Below are positions 12,438 to 25,400 of a DNA stretch of 64,000 nt, piece by piece. The stretch spans positions 112,683,860-112,747,859 of the forward strand of contig CM054181.1 in the NCBI GenBank assembly GCA_028829895.1, read 5' to 3'. Position 1 is the stretch's first letter; each line of letters opens with the position of its first letter. The notes beneath the pieces are model-generated. The model had not been told where the DNA came from, searched no databases, and worked only from the letters and a program-made list of their open reading frames with translations. Source of the stretch: Sinotaia quadrata. Lineage: Eukaryota; Mollusca; Gastropoda; Architaenioglossa; Viviparidae. A program made the translations under genes and the position numbers.

Positions 12438-15352
12438 TACGCTAGAATGTATCTATAAAAGGAAAGAAAATTAAAGAATATGCAGGTTCCAGACTTTGGA
12501 TACCATGACCTATCTTCCGAGAAAAAGGAGAAGAAAAAAGTCCGTAACAAGTACATAAAATCTAAAATGGGATTTAAACAAGAGTAAACGAATAAGAGGA
12601 AGAAAAAACAAAAGACTGTTTCAAACTGCAACTTAGGACCATGCGCACTTGCACTTGAAAAGTGGCGAGTCTGTCAAGAAATATCAGTCTGAATAGAATA
12701 ATAATTTGCGAACCGTGGTTGGTTTGCTATATAGCATTACATCTTATAAGGCGCTCGTGTGAAGTTAACCGGTTGGAACAGGATGTACACTGCAAGGTTT
12801 ACCACACCTCGGCCTGGAGCACAAAGCGTCACTCTACAATTCCAGTGAACATCGTTGACTTCGCTGGCAGTCAAGATATATTCTCAGCAGCTGGAACCTC
12901 AGCCGTATAAGCATGGCCTGTCTGGTCCGACCGTGTTAAGTGGAGTCTGCGCCAAAAAGAGGATTGCGCAATCTGTGGGAGGGGATAAGAACGCATATCA
13001 AGTGACGTCACTGGAGCCCAATGGATTTATCAAGCGCATATTGCTAGCCGGCAGGTTGTTCAGTCATGTCTGGATGAATATTTTCTTTCATAGTTCGTCA
13101 TCGACCGAGCCCAATAAATTGGACAAGCTTATATCCCTTGCTGCCCGATTGTGATCCGTCGGGATAAATTATTATTTTATTTTATATAAATTTACATCGT
13201 GGACAGAACCCAATAGAATGGCAAGAGTGTATCGCTTGCGGATTGGGAAGTACTCTTAGGCCTATAGGTTTACATACGTATACAACACGCGCACACACAT
13301 ACACACACACATACACACACGCGCGTACACACACACACACACACACACACATACACACTCTGGATCATTGTATTACATTCTTATTCAATATAAAATAAAT
13401 CAACTTCTTTAGTTCTCTTTCTCTTTTTTTTAAAAGGACATAAGCAAATGTGCTATTCTCAAAATGTTGTAGCGTTCTTTTTTTTTTCTTTCAAAATGTG
13501 ATTTAGGTATGCTGTGGAAACGAGCTTTAAGAACTAGTACACATTTTGCTTACGTCAAAAGCATGTGAAGCATATAATAGATCAAGACTGAGTTTCTTTC
13601 AAGTCAGCCATTCAGTTTCGTCATTTGCACGGATGTCATAATTATGGTCTCTGTAGAGGCACAGTAGTCCTCACTACTGAAGAGAGATTTCATTGGTGTT
13701 CGATGACCACGTGGTCTCTGTACTGGAGAGTAGTTTTGAACACTAATGAGCATTCTGGTGCCGACTTGGAACACTCTTTAGCCATACAGCATGTATCCAA
13801 CAAAAAATTTTAAAAAATAAAAAATAATAAAGAGAAATTTAATTGCTCTTCGACTTTTGGACACCACCTGGTTTCCGTAGTGACATAGCAGTCTCGAGTA
13901 CTAACAAGAGTTCCGTTCTCTATTTTTAACACTGCAATCACAACATATCTACAAGTTACTAACCAGTTAAATTTTGCAAAAACCTTTATGAAAGAATTGA
14001 AATTACTTTTAAATGAAAATTTAATTTTATCTCTTTTAAATCTTTACATGATTAAAGAACTTACACTAAGCTATCTCACTACTTATGTGATAAGACTGAT
14101 GCTGCTGCACAATTATTCCCTTGAACATTTATTATTTATAGTACGTCACAAACACTTGTACAAACATTATTTACTTTAGGATTCCTTATACTGAAAAATA
14201 GACACAACATTTTATATATGTCATCTATAATGTGCATTATTATTATTATTTGCACCTTATCTTCATATGCTATAAAAACAAAAGATTTGAGATATTTTAT
14301 CTGTATTGAAATACTCCATCACAATTACACAAGTTGCAGACATAAGAGATTTAAAATTATTCAGTTAGTGTTATTTTCTCATAGTTCACATTTCAATTGC
14401 CCTGTGTGTTTTACAATACAAAGCAGCTTCTGTTGTGTACAACTTTCCCCAAATACACAGATAAAATATTTTAACTTAATAAAGCTACCTCAAAACTGCT
14501 GTTTGACATTACATTACCTCATTCTTGCAATGCTGAAAAATACAGCAAAGAAGATGTCATATACTTTATCTCTGTTAAAATACCTCATAAAGTCATATTT
14601 ACACAACAGTGGCATATCATTTTTTATTAACCTGTGTTGTGAGAGTTGTTTACAAGAATATACTGTCATTTGCAATTTTCAATCATGTAATAAGATACCG
14701 TACAACCATGTTATAAAGAGTACCTAACACTTAGTACTAAAGTTACAGAAGGAAAGTGAATAATAATATTTAGACGAAATTAAACCACTAACCTAACCGC
14801 TAGATGTAACTGTTACACATCGAAACTAACTAGTACATATACTGCAAAATGTACACAAACAAGATTTAATATATTTTATATGTATTAAAATACTACTATC
14901 ACAAATTCTGCCACATTATTAACGTCATGAAGATATATTTTCTATTTATGTTTATCTTATTTAAAACTTCAAATGCTGTATATATTTTAATATACCTAGC
15001 AGCTAATTCATAAGCATAATTTCTAATATTTTAATGAAGCAAACAAAAAATATTCAAAAGTATCCAATTAATAGCAGACCTCACAACAATGGTAAATTTT
15101 TTTAGTACCTCGCTAGTCGGGGTAGCCAAACCTGTCTGTGGGTGCGTGCGCATATTGGGCTTACAATCTATATCACTCTGTAATTTACGTTGTGTAAATT
15201 ATTGCGTAATACACTCGGCTACACGTTAAGAGTCGTAGGAATAGGAATGGCGCAATCATCACAATGGGAAGCAACGATAGAAGCAGTATAGAGCATTGCG
15301 GTGTAGAATATATATATAGTTATATGTACAAGCTTCCCAAAAGAGATGTGGG
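12438..15352. other. No confident gene; CA tract and AT-rich frames
   Basis: The stretch includes an interrupted (CA)n tract at about 13280-13352. The frame at 12855-13154 (99 codons) sits in moderately GC DNA and contains HGLSGPTVLSGV, which resembles a peptide in the candidate exon at 15.4 kb, but it has no domain I can name. The 169-codon frame at 14218-14727 lies in very AT-rich DNA, is rich in Ile/Leu/Ser/Cys/His and looks like chance. Confidence 0.45.
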
Positions 15353-15564
15353 GTGGAGATGGGAGGGGTAGAAGGGAATGTTGAAGGAGGCAAATTAATA
15401 CGATTTGGAGTGCTTGACAAACTTGACACTCCAGTCAAGCGACCGAAAATTCATTTCAATGATGGACTGGCGGGTCCGTCAGCGTTGACAGGGATAGCGT
15501 CAGTTCTGGTTGCACCACCACCCGCAGCTTGCCGGGAGCGCCTAACGTTCATTATTCAACATCC
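15353..15564 (+). CDS. Possible exon with strong splice donor, unrecognised product
   Basis: An open frame starts at ATG 15353 and runs to the base before CC|GTGAGTGG, a near-ideal 5' splice site. The stop closing the frame (TGA 15566-15568) lies inside the donor sequence, so in a spliced message the frame would continue. The later part (residues about 18-71; VKRPKIHFNDGLAGP, SALTGIASVLVAPPPAACRE) has coding-like composition. The first ~17 codons are purine-rich and may not belong. I do not recognise the protein and no partner exon was found. Confidence 0.25.
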
Positions 15565-15598
15565 GTGAGTGGTGGATATTGAACAATGGACATCAGAC

Positions 15599-15637
15599 TA
15601 CACACACACACACACACACACCACACCACACACACAT
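15599..15637. repeat. (CA)n microsatellite
   Basis: A short, slightly interrupted CA run directly after the possible splice donor. Confidence 0.95.
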
Positions 15638-15984
15638 GGCTCTCACTCACCCAGGATTTTTTTGTAAGGAGTCTAAAGACTATATCTGAGGGACACATTG
15701 TTCGACAAATAGATTGACATTTCAACAAAAAAGATTGGCAGTCGGATGGGTAGTCGTCGAGACGACAGGACAACATTCAGACAGTCAAGCAAACGTACAG
15801 AAAGGCGGACAAACTGACAAATGAAAGACAAGGCTGGCAGATAGACAGACGATGAACGGAAAGTCGGAGGGACAAGCAAACATGCGACTGGAGTCTGGAC
15901 AAAGAGGTATGTAAACAGTCTGACAGATTTGTCTGAATATGTTCCATGAAGACGTTTCAGAAAGCACCTTAAGACTGTAAGAAG

Positions 15985-16515
15985 TTGTGATGCTATCGGC
16001 ACCTAGTTAATGGTTATGGTTATTATTATTAATTAATCATCCATGACTAATTACAAGTGATGAGAATCTTGATTTATGTTATTAATAACAAGGTATGCTG
16101 ACTGCATCAAACATTTTCTAGTACAAGGAAGTTACTGGAAGTTGTTACAATTGTTGTTCTTCTTGATGGAGTTGATATGATGAATGAGTGCCCATGTTCG
16201 TTTCAAGAGAATAGCAGTGAATCAGTGTACTACAACGTGAGAAGGGAATCATGATGAATTGACTGTAATTGACGTAAACAATAGCTTGTAGCCATGTTAC
16301 AAAATGGCATGTGAAAGACCAATGAGACAGCACCTAAATCAGTTTATGGACAAACTATTATCGCTTATCTCTAATAACTCCATTTCTGTTCTCTGATTAG
16401 AACTGTCCTGTGATTTTAATTGACACTAAATTGTTGAATTGTGTTTTAGGATTTAAAACTGTATAGATATTAAAATTATTCCAACATGGATTCACAGAAA
16501 TACTGATGTCAAGTA
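15985..16515 (-). mobile_element. Dispersed repeat family, copy E (inverted terminal module plus core)
   Basis: From 15985 the plus strand reads TTGTGATGCTATCGGCACCT then AGTTAATGG and a TTATTATTAATTAATCATCC segment. This is the reverse complement of the right ends of copies A, B and C. Homology to those copies stops near 16095. Further in, TCTAATAACTCCATTTCTGT to GATGTCAAGTAAC (about 16370-16510) matches copy D at 22525-22690 in the same orientation, although the terminal modules of D and E face opposite ways. That arrangement suggests an element with this module at both ends. Strand is given by the terminal module. Confidence 0.65.
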
Positions 16516-18206
16516 ACCTACTGAAAGCGATAACCATTTCCACTTTATTGGCCTCACTTCCAATAACTATTGAAAGCGATAACCATTTCCACCTTAGGGC
16601 TTGGGTAAGGCAGAATGGAAGAAAGAAGAGAAAAGGGGCGCAAAAATTCGAATTAAATCTTTTCCACAATGGACATTATCATGCAAGAGGAAATCAACCA
16701 ATCAAATTTCAGAACTTAATAACTACATAAAGAAGTCAACATATTTGTTTTTAATAGAGAACTATGTGGATAAATATTGCAATATTCTCTCTTCGAGGCA
16801 ATAAGGTCTATCATGAATAATTTCTCAGTTGACTTTATATTTATTGAAGGCTGTAGATTTGTTGAGAGTAGATTTGTTTTGCATAAAAATATCACCTCAT
16901 ACCACATAATACCCGTAAATTACTATGCGTCCATATCCGACTTAATTTTATTCCACTCCCATTTGCAGGAATTATTTTCCAAAGTGTATGTATGCGTGTG
17001 CGCGTATGTACATGTGAATGTGTGTGCGTGTGGAGAATATATGTTCTAGTATAATTATCTTTTTAATTATATCAAATATTTGTGCTAGGCGCACCACATA
17101 TTTTCGCTCTCTAAAAATATCCACGTCCTTAACTAGAGCTAGTGTTGTAAGTTTACTCGGCTTTCACCTTGATATGTATGCTTACTTGCCATTATTATTG
17201 TTGTTATTTTGCCATTATTGTTATTATTATTGACATTATAATATAGCTTTTACTGAAAGTCTCCAGGTTTGAAAAAGATTACACTTGATCTCTTCAGCGT
17301 TTTAAAATTATAAGGCATTACAGTACAAGAATAATATATAGCTTCTACTGTGCGTCGCCATGTTTATTTGCTAAAGCAATCTTGAATGTTGAAAATTATA
17401 CTATAAGGATCGTAATTATGTGGGCATTACAATTAAAAACACGTACAGCATACTAAGGTCATAAGTATGTGAGTATTACAATCAAGCATATGCAGTACAA
17501 TTGAATCATTACTATGTGGGCATTACAATCAAGTTCAAAAAGAATAATAATTAATTATTCTCTTATTATTCTTGCACTGTTAATTTGTGTGAGTCCAGCA
17601 TTGAGACAGATAAACATATACATAAGTTCTATTAATTTTTTTAAAATTAGTATCAGAAATGTATAGATATTAATAGTATTATTATAAACAATAACTAAAA
17701 GCGCACTAAATTTCTCTCTATGGCAAGGAGTTAGATACACTTAGACATAAGAGTTTTTTTAAAAGAAATTTAGTGTCTGAAATGTGTAGCTATTAATGGT
17801 ATTGTAATAAACAGTAATTACAAGCATACTAAAATTCTATGGCAGGGAGTGAGATAAAACTATTCATGAGCTTCTAAAACAAAATTAGTGTCTCAAATAT
17901 GTAGGTAGTCATATTAATTGATATAAACAGTAATTACAAGCACACAAAATTTCTCTCTAGGGCAAGAAGTTTATATTTTAATAAAGTGTTGCATGCTGAA
18001 GTACTGATATCAGTGCATAAACCTAATGCTCTCTAAGACCAAGGCTTTGCACCACAGTACAACAACAAAGTTATGCATGACAACAACTGTAAATGATTTT
18101 CACAGAAGTCCAGAATAAAGAATTATTTAAAGTTATTTCTTTCAAATATTCACTTTGGTCATGCAGCTTAAAAAGAGAAATTTTATGAGATCCATTCGAT
18201 CAAAAC
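16516..18206. repeat. Degenerate duplications in AT-rich DNA, no gene
   Basis: GAAAGCGATAACCATTTCCA occurs twice 54 bp apart near 16.53-16.6 kb. A ~55-60-bp unit with ATGTGGGCATTACAATC appears three times at about 17405-17535. A ~120-bp unit beginning TTAGTRTC, with AAACAGTAATTACAAGC inside, appears three times at about 17646-17970. No coding frame is supported. Confidence 0.6.
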
Positions 18207-18475
18207 GTAATTAGATATTAGGGGAGATAAGTAATCAGATATTAGGGGAGATAAGTAATCAGACATTAGGGGAGATAGGTAATCAGACATTAGGGGAGAT
18301 AGGTAATCAGATATTAGGGGAGATAAGTAATCAGACATTAGGGGAGATAAGTAACAAGATATTAGGGGAGATAAGTAATCAGATATTAGGGGAGATAAGT
18401 AATCAGACATTAACAGAGATATGTAATCAGATATTAGGGGAGATAAGTAATCAGATATTAGGGAAAATAAATAAT
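18207..18475. repeat. 24-bp minisatellite, about 11 copies
   Basis: The unit is AATCAGATATTAGGGGAGAT followed by AAGT, very uniform. The 24-bp period gives an open minus frame with an eight-residue repeat (SDYLSPLI/M), which I read as a by-product. Confidence 0.94.
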
Positions 18476-18480
18476 CTCTT

Positions 18481-18849
18481 CTAAACAGAAGAAGGTAGGG
18501 TGCAAGAATGGAAAGTCAGCAAGTAAAAAAGAATTATTGTGATTCTGGATGGATTCGCAATGAGAGCACTCTTCTGCGAAAGACTCGGCTTGAAGGAATA
18601 TGAAGGAATTGGAGTCCAGGAGGGAGAGGGGAGGGGAGGAAAACCACGTTCTGATGGAGATTGCTCCTCAGAAATGCCCACGTCCTCAGTAAAACCTTGG
18701 ATCTCTGACAATCTTTGTAAGATTCCGAGATCTTGGTTCACAAACGACAGCCAGCTGAAGTCATGGAAAAAGGAAGAAGAAGCAGAAGAAGAAGAAATCA
18801 ATAAGCATCACACGGGGCATAAAGGAAACTTTAGCATCGGTGTTGTCTT
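18481..18849. other. Open frames on both strands between two arrays, unsupported
   Basis: Frames of 106 codons (minus) and 122 codons (plus) overlap in a purine-rich patch. Neither shows a domain, and both run into repeats. I list the stretch as unassigned. Confidence 0.3.
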
Positions 18850-19275
18850 ATTGATATTGATATTATCTTATTGTCTTATTGCAAATGATTTCATGGTTGG
18901 GTCTTAAGGATGTTATCTTATTGCAAATGGTTGCAAGGTTGGGTCTTAAGGATGTTGTCTTATTGCAAGTCGTTTGGTGGTGGTGTCTAATAATGTTGTC
19001 TTATTGTGTAAGTAGTTTTGTGGTGGTGTCTTAATAATGTTGTCTTACTGTGTAAGTAGTTTTGTGGTGGTGTCTTAATAATGTTGTCTTATTGTGTAAG
19101 TAGTTTTGTGGTGGTGTCTTAATAATGTTGTCTTACTGTGTAAGTAGTTTTGTGGTGGTGTCTTAATAATGTTGTCTTATTGTGTAAGTAGTTTTGTGGT
19201 GGTGTCTTAATAATGTTGTCTTACTGTGTAAGTAGTTAGGTGGTGGTGTCTTAATAATGTTGTCTTATTGCGTGT
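18850..19275. repeat. 44-bp minisatellite, about 8 copies
   Basis: The unit includes GTAAGTAGTTTTGTGGTGGT and GTCTTAATAATGTTGTCTTA. It is T/G-rich on the plus strand; copies alternate TTACTGTG and TTATTGTG, hinting at a two-unit higher-order period. Confidence 0.92.
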
Positions 19276-20290
19276 CGTTTATCGACGGTTGAATAAGCTC
19301 TGACACTTTTAATGCAGTGAGACTAAGTCACGTGACTACGACAGTCAGGTAGCATTAGATGCCTAGCAGAAAACTCTAACAGGATCACGGCACTAATAGC
19401 CTTTATTTCATGGAGTGTGTGCGTATGGTACAGAGAGCCCAAAGTAACCATCTCACACCATAAAATAGGCAGTCCTCTACTCTTCGTTAAATAAAACTAA
19501 ATCATGTGTACTTTTTAAAAAGTTTGCATAATTAGTATGTTACTAATAAAAAATCTCAGCAGATTCTAAAATGCGTTATCTTAAAAGGACCATTCTGCTC
19601 AACATTTTTCGCGGTCAAAAGGTAACATAACGTGCCACGTTTGCGAGCAGTCAGGCTCTGCGACGTTAATATTCGTAATTAGTTTCAAATAAAACAATAG
19701 CACATGAAGCGGGGGGTGGGGTGGTTTGGGGGAGGGGGTGAGGAAGAGAGAGAGAGAGACCGATCGCAATAGTTCAGTTCCGCCAGTGTAAAGCGGGACG
19801 TGGCGGTCACATGACGTCAGCCGCATGACGTCGACAGAGCGCGACGAAGAGAACGATAAATATGCATAATACCGCGAATTTGAGCTCTCATGGAATATTG
19901 TGACCGAAGTACGGTGCAGTAAATCGTACAGATCGAACGGTCAAGCTTGACTTTAATTTCGCAGAAATTTAAATTTCTCTCGATTCCTTATTGTGATTCG
20001 TAAGTGTAAATAATATTATATGCTATATAATAAATAATCAGTTAAGCACTCTACAGTTCAAACACGACGACTTGCAAAATACATATCCAGGCTTAACATA
20101 ATTTTAAGTTTTCAGCTACTGACGAAGAGCGGATTTGTATTATAATAATTATGAATTGTTTGACAAGGAATCGTTCACATTTTTAAGGTGTGAAAAGCTA
20201 ACACCGAAACATTATTTTCTCTCTTCTTAAAAGAACACACACGCATTTACACATATTTTTCTCACAGATACTCATATGTATGTACGTTTA
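19276..20290. other. No gene seen; CpG-bearing patch with a CRE palindrome
   Basis: About 19600-19960 has more CpG than its flanks and includes TGACGTCA at 19812-19819, a second TGACGTCG shortly after, and an A/T-rich GATAAATATGCATAAT near 19855. It could be a promoter, but no downstream exon can be identified. Confidence 0.3.
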
Positions 20291-20296
20291 CAAATG

Positions 20297-20299
<3 letters not shown>

Positions 20300-20353
<54 letters not shown>

Positions 20354-20394
20354 ACACATATACACACACATACACACACACACACATACACACA

Positions 20395-20452
<58 letters not shown>
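20300..20452. repeat. Long (CA)n microsatellite
   Basis: About 150 bp of CA repeats with a few TACACA interruptions. A further 300 bp downstream (to about 20760) is a decayed relative with recurrent ACATATGCATACAAACATGC. Confidence 0.97.
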
Positions 20453-20455
<3 letters not shown>

Positions 20456-20769
20456 TCATACCTTCACAATCTAGCTCAAACATTGCTTTATCTTTAACAC
20501 AATTTGCAGTCACACAAATCTACATGATAACAAACACACAGGCATACAATCACGCACTCGCAAATTCAAACGTGCAAACATACATATGTACAAACATATA
20601 TGCATACAAGCATGCATGCACACAAACATACGTGCATACACACAGACACATATGCATACAAACATGCATGCACACAAATATTCAGGTATATAGACACATG
20701 CGCACAAATATGCATGTATACAAGCGTACATGCATACAGACATACATGTGTTTAAGCGTGTGTATGTCG

Positions 20770-22520
20770 ACGTGCTCAAGAACGCTAGTCACCTGCATAT
20801 ACGCAAACAATACGGGTAGATTAGTAGTATTAAGAAATGCTATCAAGGGAGATAACTTGTTTTAAATTTTAAATCAGTCCACATGTATTGTTAGGTCAGT
20901 GGGACTCTCTTATCACAAAACACCTGCTTTCCGGCATAAAATCAATCGAAAGAGTCTGTGACACGTGCCAGAAGAAATAATGGCGCAATTTAAATAACTT
21001 TTTTTTTAAAGTACTGAAATACAGTAAACAGATCACATGTGATAGGTTATTCACGCGCACACATTTTTTTTCCTTTGCAGGAGTCTATGATATCGCTAAC
21101 TGTTTGTCAAGAACCGTAAAATAATATGCCACAAGAAATATGAGATCATTACATTTTTTTTTTTAATCCTTTCTGCCACTGATACAGCACCAAATTCTCT
21201 CCCTTTCCCTCTCTGTCTCAGAAGTCGAGAGACTGATGTGCAGAGTATAGTTGCACTGATTGTTACTGTTTCCTTTTGCTGGTCTTTGCGTTTTGTCTGC
21301 TGGTTTGTTTAGTGGTAGAAATGAACTATAAGCCTAAGAATATTTATTTAAATCAGGCAATTGTTAGCTCTCTCTCAGTCTCTGATTTGATTGTGTGTGC
21401 GTGCGTGCGTGCGTGCGTGCGTGCGTGTGCACACACGCTTAAATATACAAATACAGATGTGTGACAAAAAATAAATTTGCCCCTACCTAGGGAAATTGAA
21501 TGAGCAGTTTTCTTTTATTTAATGATTATGATTTATGAGAACGAGACTAGCCAATGGGCTGAGTTTAAGGAGTTTACTTGCAGTAGAGAATTTTGTCGTC
21601 TATTCACTTTTGAATTTGAAGACAAAGAGAGAAGTCTGCCTCTGAAGGCAGCCGTTAGCTTGAGTGGTGAGTTTAAACTGACTGATTGAGACAGGGGACT
21701 TGGAAACATTCATACATTTTTCTATTGATATGTTATACTTGTGTTATGTAAAGATGTACTATGTAAGTTGATTTATTTATTAATGATATGTTATATTTGT
21801 CTTATGTAAAGATGTACTATGTAAGTAGATTTATTTACTATTGATATGTTATATTTGTGTTATATAAAGATGTACTTTGTGAGTTGATTTATTTACTACA
21901 ATGTTTGAACTATGCTGCGCCTATGTGGTGTATTAATATGTAACATTGATACCACGTGTGCATGGGGATAGTGAATACTGTTGCAGGAATTGTAGAAAGT
22001 TTGTGAATGGAGTGTCAGCTAGAATGGAGTTATATTGTAATGAATAAGAAACATATGCTTGCTCCTTAATTGTATGTTGCAGTCAGCAAGCAGCCTTCTG
22101 ATTTCTTCTTCTTTTAGTTGTGGTTGAGTCTCAGTCTGAGTGTGAGTCTCAAGTTCAACTTTCAAGTTCCTAGATACGTTCACTAGTCATTACTTGAGTG
22201 ACCGGGGAAAAAAGGGGAAACTTGCAAAGTGTGTTGCAGTGTAAGCATAAGGGAATATGCCACACCCCTACTTTTGATGTATCAAAGGAAGGATGCTAAG
22301 TACATCAGTCTGGTGAAGATAATCCACTTATTGTGATTGTGTTCTGCTCAAGAAACTGACGGCAAGAGAGTGCCAGGTCGGTTGAGAGTAACGACGCATT
22401 TTCTTGCACACGAGGCGGGAACACTTTGCTGAGCATGGACATTTTGACACTGTGACGTCATTGAAAAGACCAGTGAAAGACTGTAGAAGCTGTACTTAAT
22501 CTAGTTATGTTAAGTTTACA
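20770..22520. repeat. Mostly plain DNA with a (GTGC)n tract and a 61-bp triplication
   Basis: GTGCGTGC repeats lie at about 21393-21428. A ~61-bp unit containing GATATGTTATATTTGTGTTA and AAGATGTACTATGTAAG is present three times at about 21727-21900. No gene is supported. Confidence 0.6.
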
Positions 22521-22886
22521 ATAACCTTTTCTAATAACTCCATTACTATTCTCTGTTAGGATTAATCTGCCATTTGTATTGACTCTATTGTTAAATTATA
22601 ATTAGCTGTAATTTTATTATTATATAAATGAAGTGAAAGACTATGTAAACTATAATTATCTGAATGTGGGTTCATGGAATATTGATGTCAAATTATCCCT
22701 TTCATTGTAATTGTTATTTGTATAGTTGATTTTTCTTCTTTTTTAATTTAATTTCTAAATTTATTGGTGTCTGTTGGAGGATCATTGATAAAATAAAATT
22801 AATATTCTCATCACTTGAAATTAGTTATGAAAGATTAATTAGTAATAATTATTATCTTCATTAACTAAGTGGCGCACATGTCACAA
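22520..22886 (+). mobile_element. Dispersed repeat family, copy D
   Basis: The right end carries the family terminal module: TTCTCATCACTTGAAATTAG, a GATTAATTAGTAATAATTAT stretch, AACTAAGTGGCG and a final GTGGCG-CACA-TGTCAC hairpin followed by AA. The body shares a ~150-bp core with copy E but not with copies A-C. The left boundary is unclear. Confidence 0.65.
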
Positions 22887-25400
22887 GATGCACATATACA
22901 CACACACAAGCCAAAGTAAACACTCTATTTTGTCCTCACATTTCTTTAGTCCCTCATTTTCGTAGTCTTCTTTTAATCTCTCACTCTCTCATACAATTTC
23001 TCAGCGTGCCATCATCAATCTTCCCTACCCTCATTCTGTCCTGTACTTTCTCCCTCTCTCTCGGTCTCCTTTCTCAGTTTACCATTCGCCCACTCTCTCA
23101 CTCACTCGTGCTATTTCTCACTATGTCACAGATTCATTCTCTCCGCTCTCCTGATTAATCATTCTTCGTCACATTAAATGTCACATCCTCATTTAAATAA
23201 TTATATGGTCCACAAGCAAATATATATTCACAAAACACTTAAGTACTCTAGTGAAATCCCTCTTTGACAAAAACTCACTTGTAGAAAGACAAAAAGAGTG
23301 TCGTTTGTTTGTTTGTTTGTTTGTTTGTTTTGTTAGTTCGTTTGTTTGTTTGTTTGTTTGTTTGTTTGTTTGTTTGTTTGTTTGTTCTTGCTTGCGTTCT
23401 TGGTGATTTATTTCGATTTTAATTTAGTTGATACCTATCAATGATTATAGGACGCGAATCACATCTTACATATCCTGCCCAAATCTTTTTATAACTGATC
23501 CCTAAACCATTTACTGATTATCAATCAACATGCATGCGCGCAGGGAGACAAGCGTTCATAAATCACATTGAAACCTAAGAGCAACCAGTATTACATTTTT
23601 TAAAATATCTTTCGGATTTATTTTCTTATTCCTTTTCTTTTCCCTTATATCAGTGCCAAGGATCAAATGCTAATAGACGAGGGAAGACTCATGCATGCGT
23701 AGAATTCCTATAACTTCAGAATGCACATACTTTTTGTGTGTAAAGTCAAAGTAGGTTTTTACCCTGTTATATCATTTATTATTAATATTATTAGAGTTCC
23801 TTCTGTTCATTATCATCAGTAGTAGTAGTAGTTGTAGCAGAAGAAGTAGTCGTCGCTGTCATTACTGCTGTTGTAATTGATGCTTCTGCTACTTTTATCA
23901 TTATTATTGTACTTATTATAAGTGTATCTTCATTATTAATGGTTCGTGGAGGAAAGAAGGCAAAATGGTGAAACAATTCTAGATACAAGCTTATGTCACT
24001 TATTTCAGAATGTATTGGACAGCATTACTTTCCAGGCAATCCAACTGTAGCTAGAACTAAGAAATTACTATGCGAATTCGAAGTTTAATAATCTTGTTTT
24101 TAAAATGGCAATTTTGCTGCTGTTGTTGATATTCGTATCCATACGTATATTGTATTCGAGCATTATGACGTACTTTAGCAAGTTATGTGCTTTCTCAACC
24201 AGTCATTATGATTCGTATCCATACGTATATTGTATTCGAGCGTTATGACGTACTTTTACGAGTTATGTGCTTTCTCTTCCAGTCATTATGAAACGTATCC
24301 AAATATAAGTTATTGTGGAATATTAAAATGACGTAATACTTTTATTTCTATTTTACTCTAAACAAATCGGATGATTAGATACAGATCCCGAATGGAGTCA
24401 GAAAGAAAAGCAACGTTGCCTTTATAACACTACATCATATAGTGTAGAACAAAGCAATGTTACAGTGTACAAAGTTAGTAAAGGCAGCTCTCAGATTCTA
24501 TGATTTTTCGTCTACATCTATATTAGTCAACCAGTTCAGTATAATCCATAAACACTAAATATCAGTGAATACACAGCAGGGTAATTAATGCAAATAGTTG
24601 ATATTAGTCGATGTATGTTACCATAGTGATAGTTCGTTCTCATTGGAGAAAGAAATTCGTTACTTTGTCTCAAATGGTCGTTAGATAACATGGGCCTGGA
24701 GGGCAACAAATTTTAAAAACGTTAAAAAATAATAGTCTAGTGTTAGGTTCATAAAATGAAAAGCAAAAAGAGGCTGTGATTATCATAAGCATACCTACTT
24801 TTCAGATCATCTGCTAAATGAACTAAGTCGTTTTGTGGCCACAGCGCCATTTATTAAGCAAGCTGGAAATAGCTGATTTTACAGCATTACGTGAGTTTAA
24901 ATCTTTAGTACTATGGTCATATTCTGTGAATCCCTGAGGATACAACAACTCAAGCATCGCCAAACTTTGGCGTGAGAAACACATCATTATATTAGATTCA
25001 TTGACCTCTTTAACTATTAATAGACTCTTAACAGTGTGTTTGTACTCCCAGAAAATAAAAAGTGCTACAGTCATACACGAAACATAAAGTAGTGTATCTA
25101 ATTAAAGAAGAGGCTTTCATGAAGCAGTGTGCATAATCATGTGTTGCGCAATTTTTCTGCAATATTCTGAAGACCTCCTTGCTCACTAATTACATGAAAA
25201 TTTTATTAATACATCGATTTATTTTTTTTCTTCAAAGCGTGAAATCTTGGAAATGGTTAACTTCTACCATTCATGGATCTGTAAACTTAGTAACCAAGAC
25301 CATGGTTAATATGAGCAGGATAATTATGGCTCTGTGGTCAATGTTACTGTAGCTAATTCAAGCATGATTAAGTAAACAATGATTAATATTAGTGTGCACA
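22887..25400. other. No gene seen; TTTG tract and a tandem duplication
   Basis: A (TTTG)n tract occupies about 23304-23386. At about 24128-24300 an ~84-bp unit with TATTCGTATCCATACGTATA and TTATGACGTACTTT is present twice plus a partial copy. The 83-codon minus frame at 24823-25074 is AT-rich and shows no motif. Confidence 0.55.

Noticed and set aside
14218..14727. 169-codon plus frame
   Set aside because: It lies in very AT-rich DNA, shows only low-complexity Ile/Leu/Ser/Cys/His composition, has no domain, and neighbouring short frames look the same.
18481..18907. Overlapping frames of 106 (minus) and 122 (plus) codons
   Set aside because: Neither has a domain; the patch is purine-biased, which removes stops on both strands.
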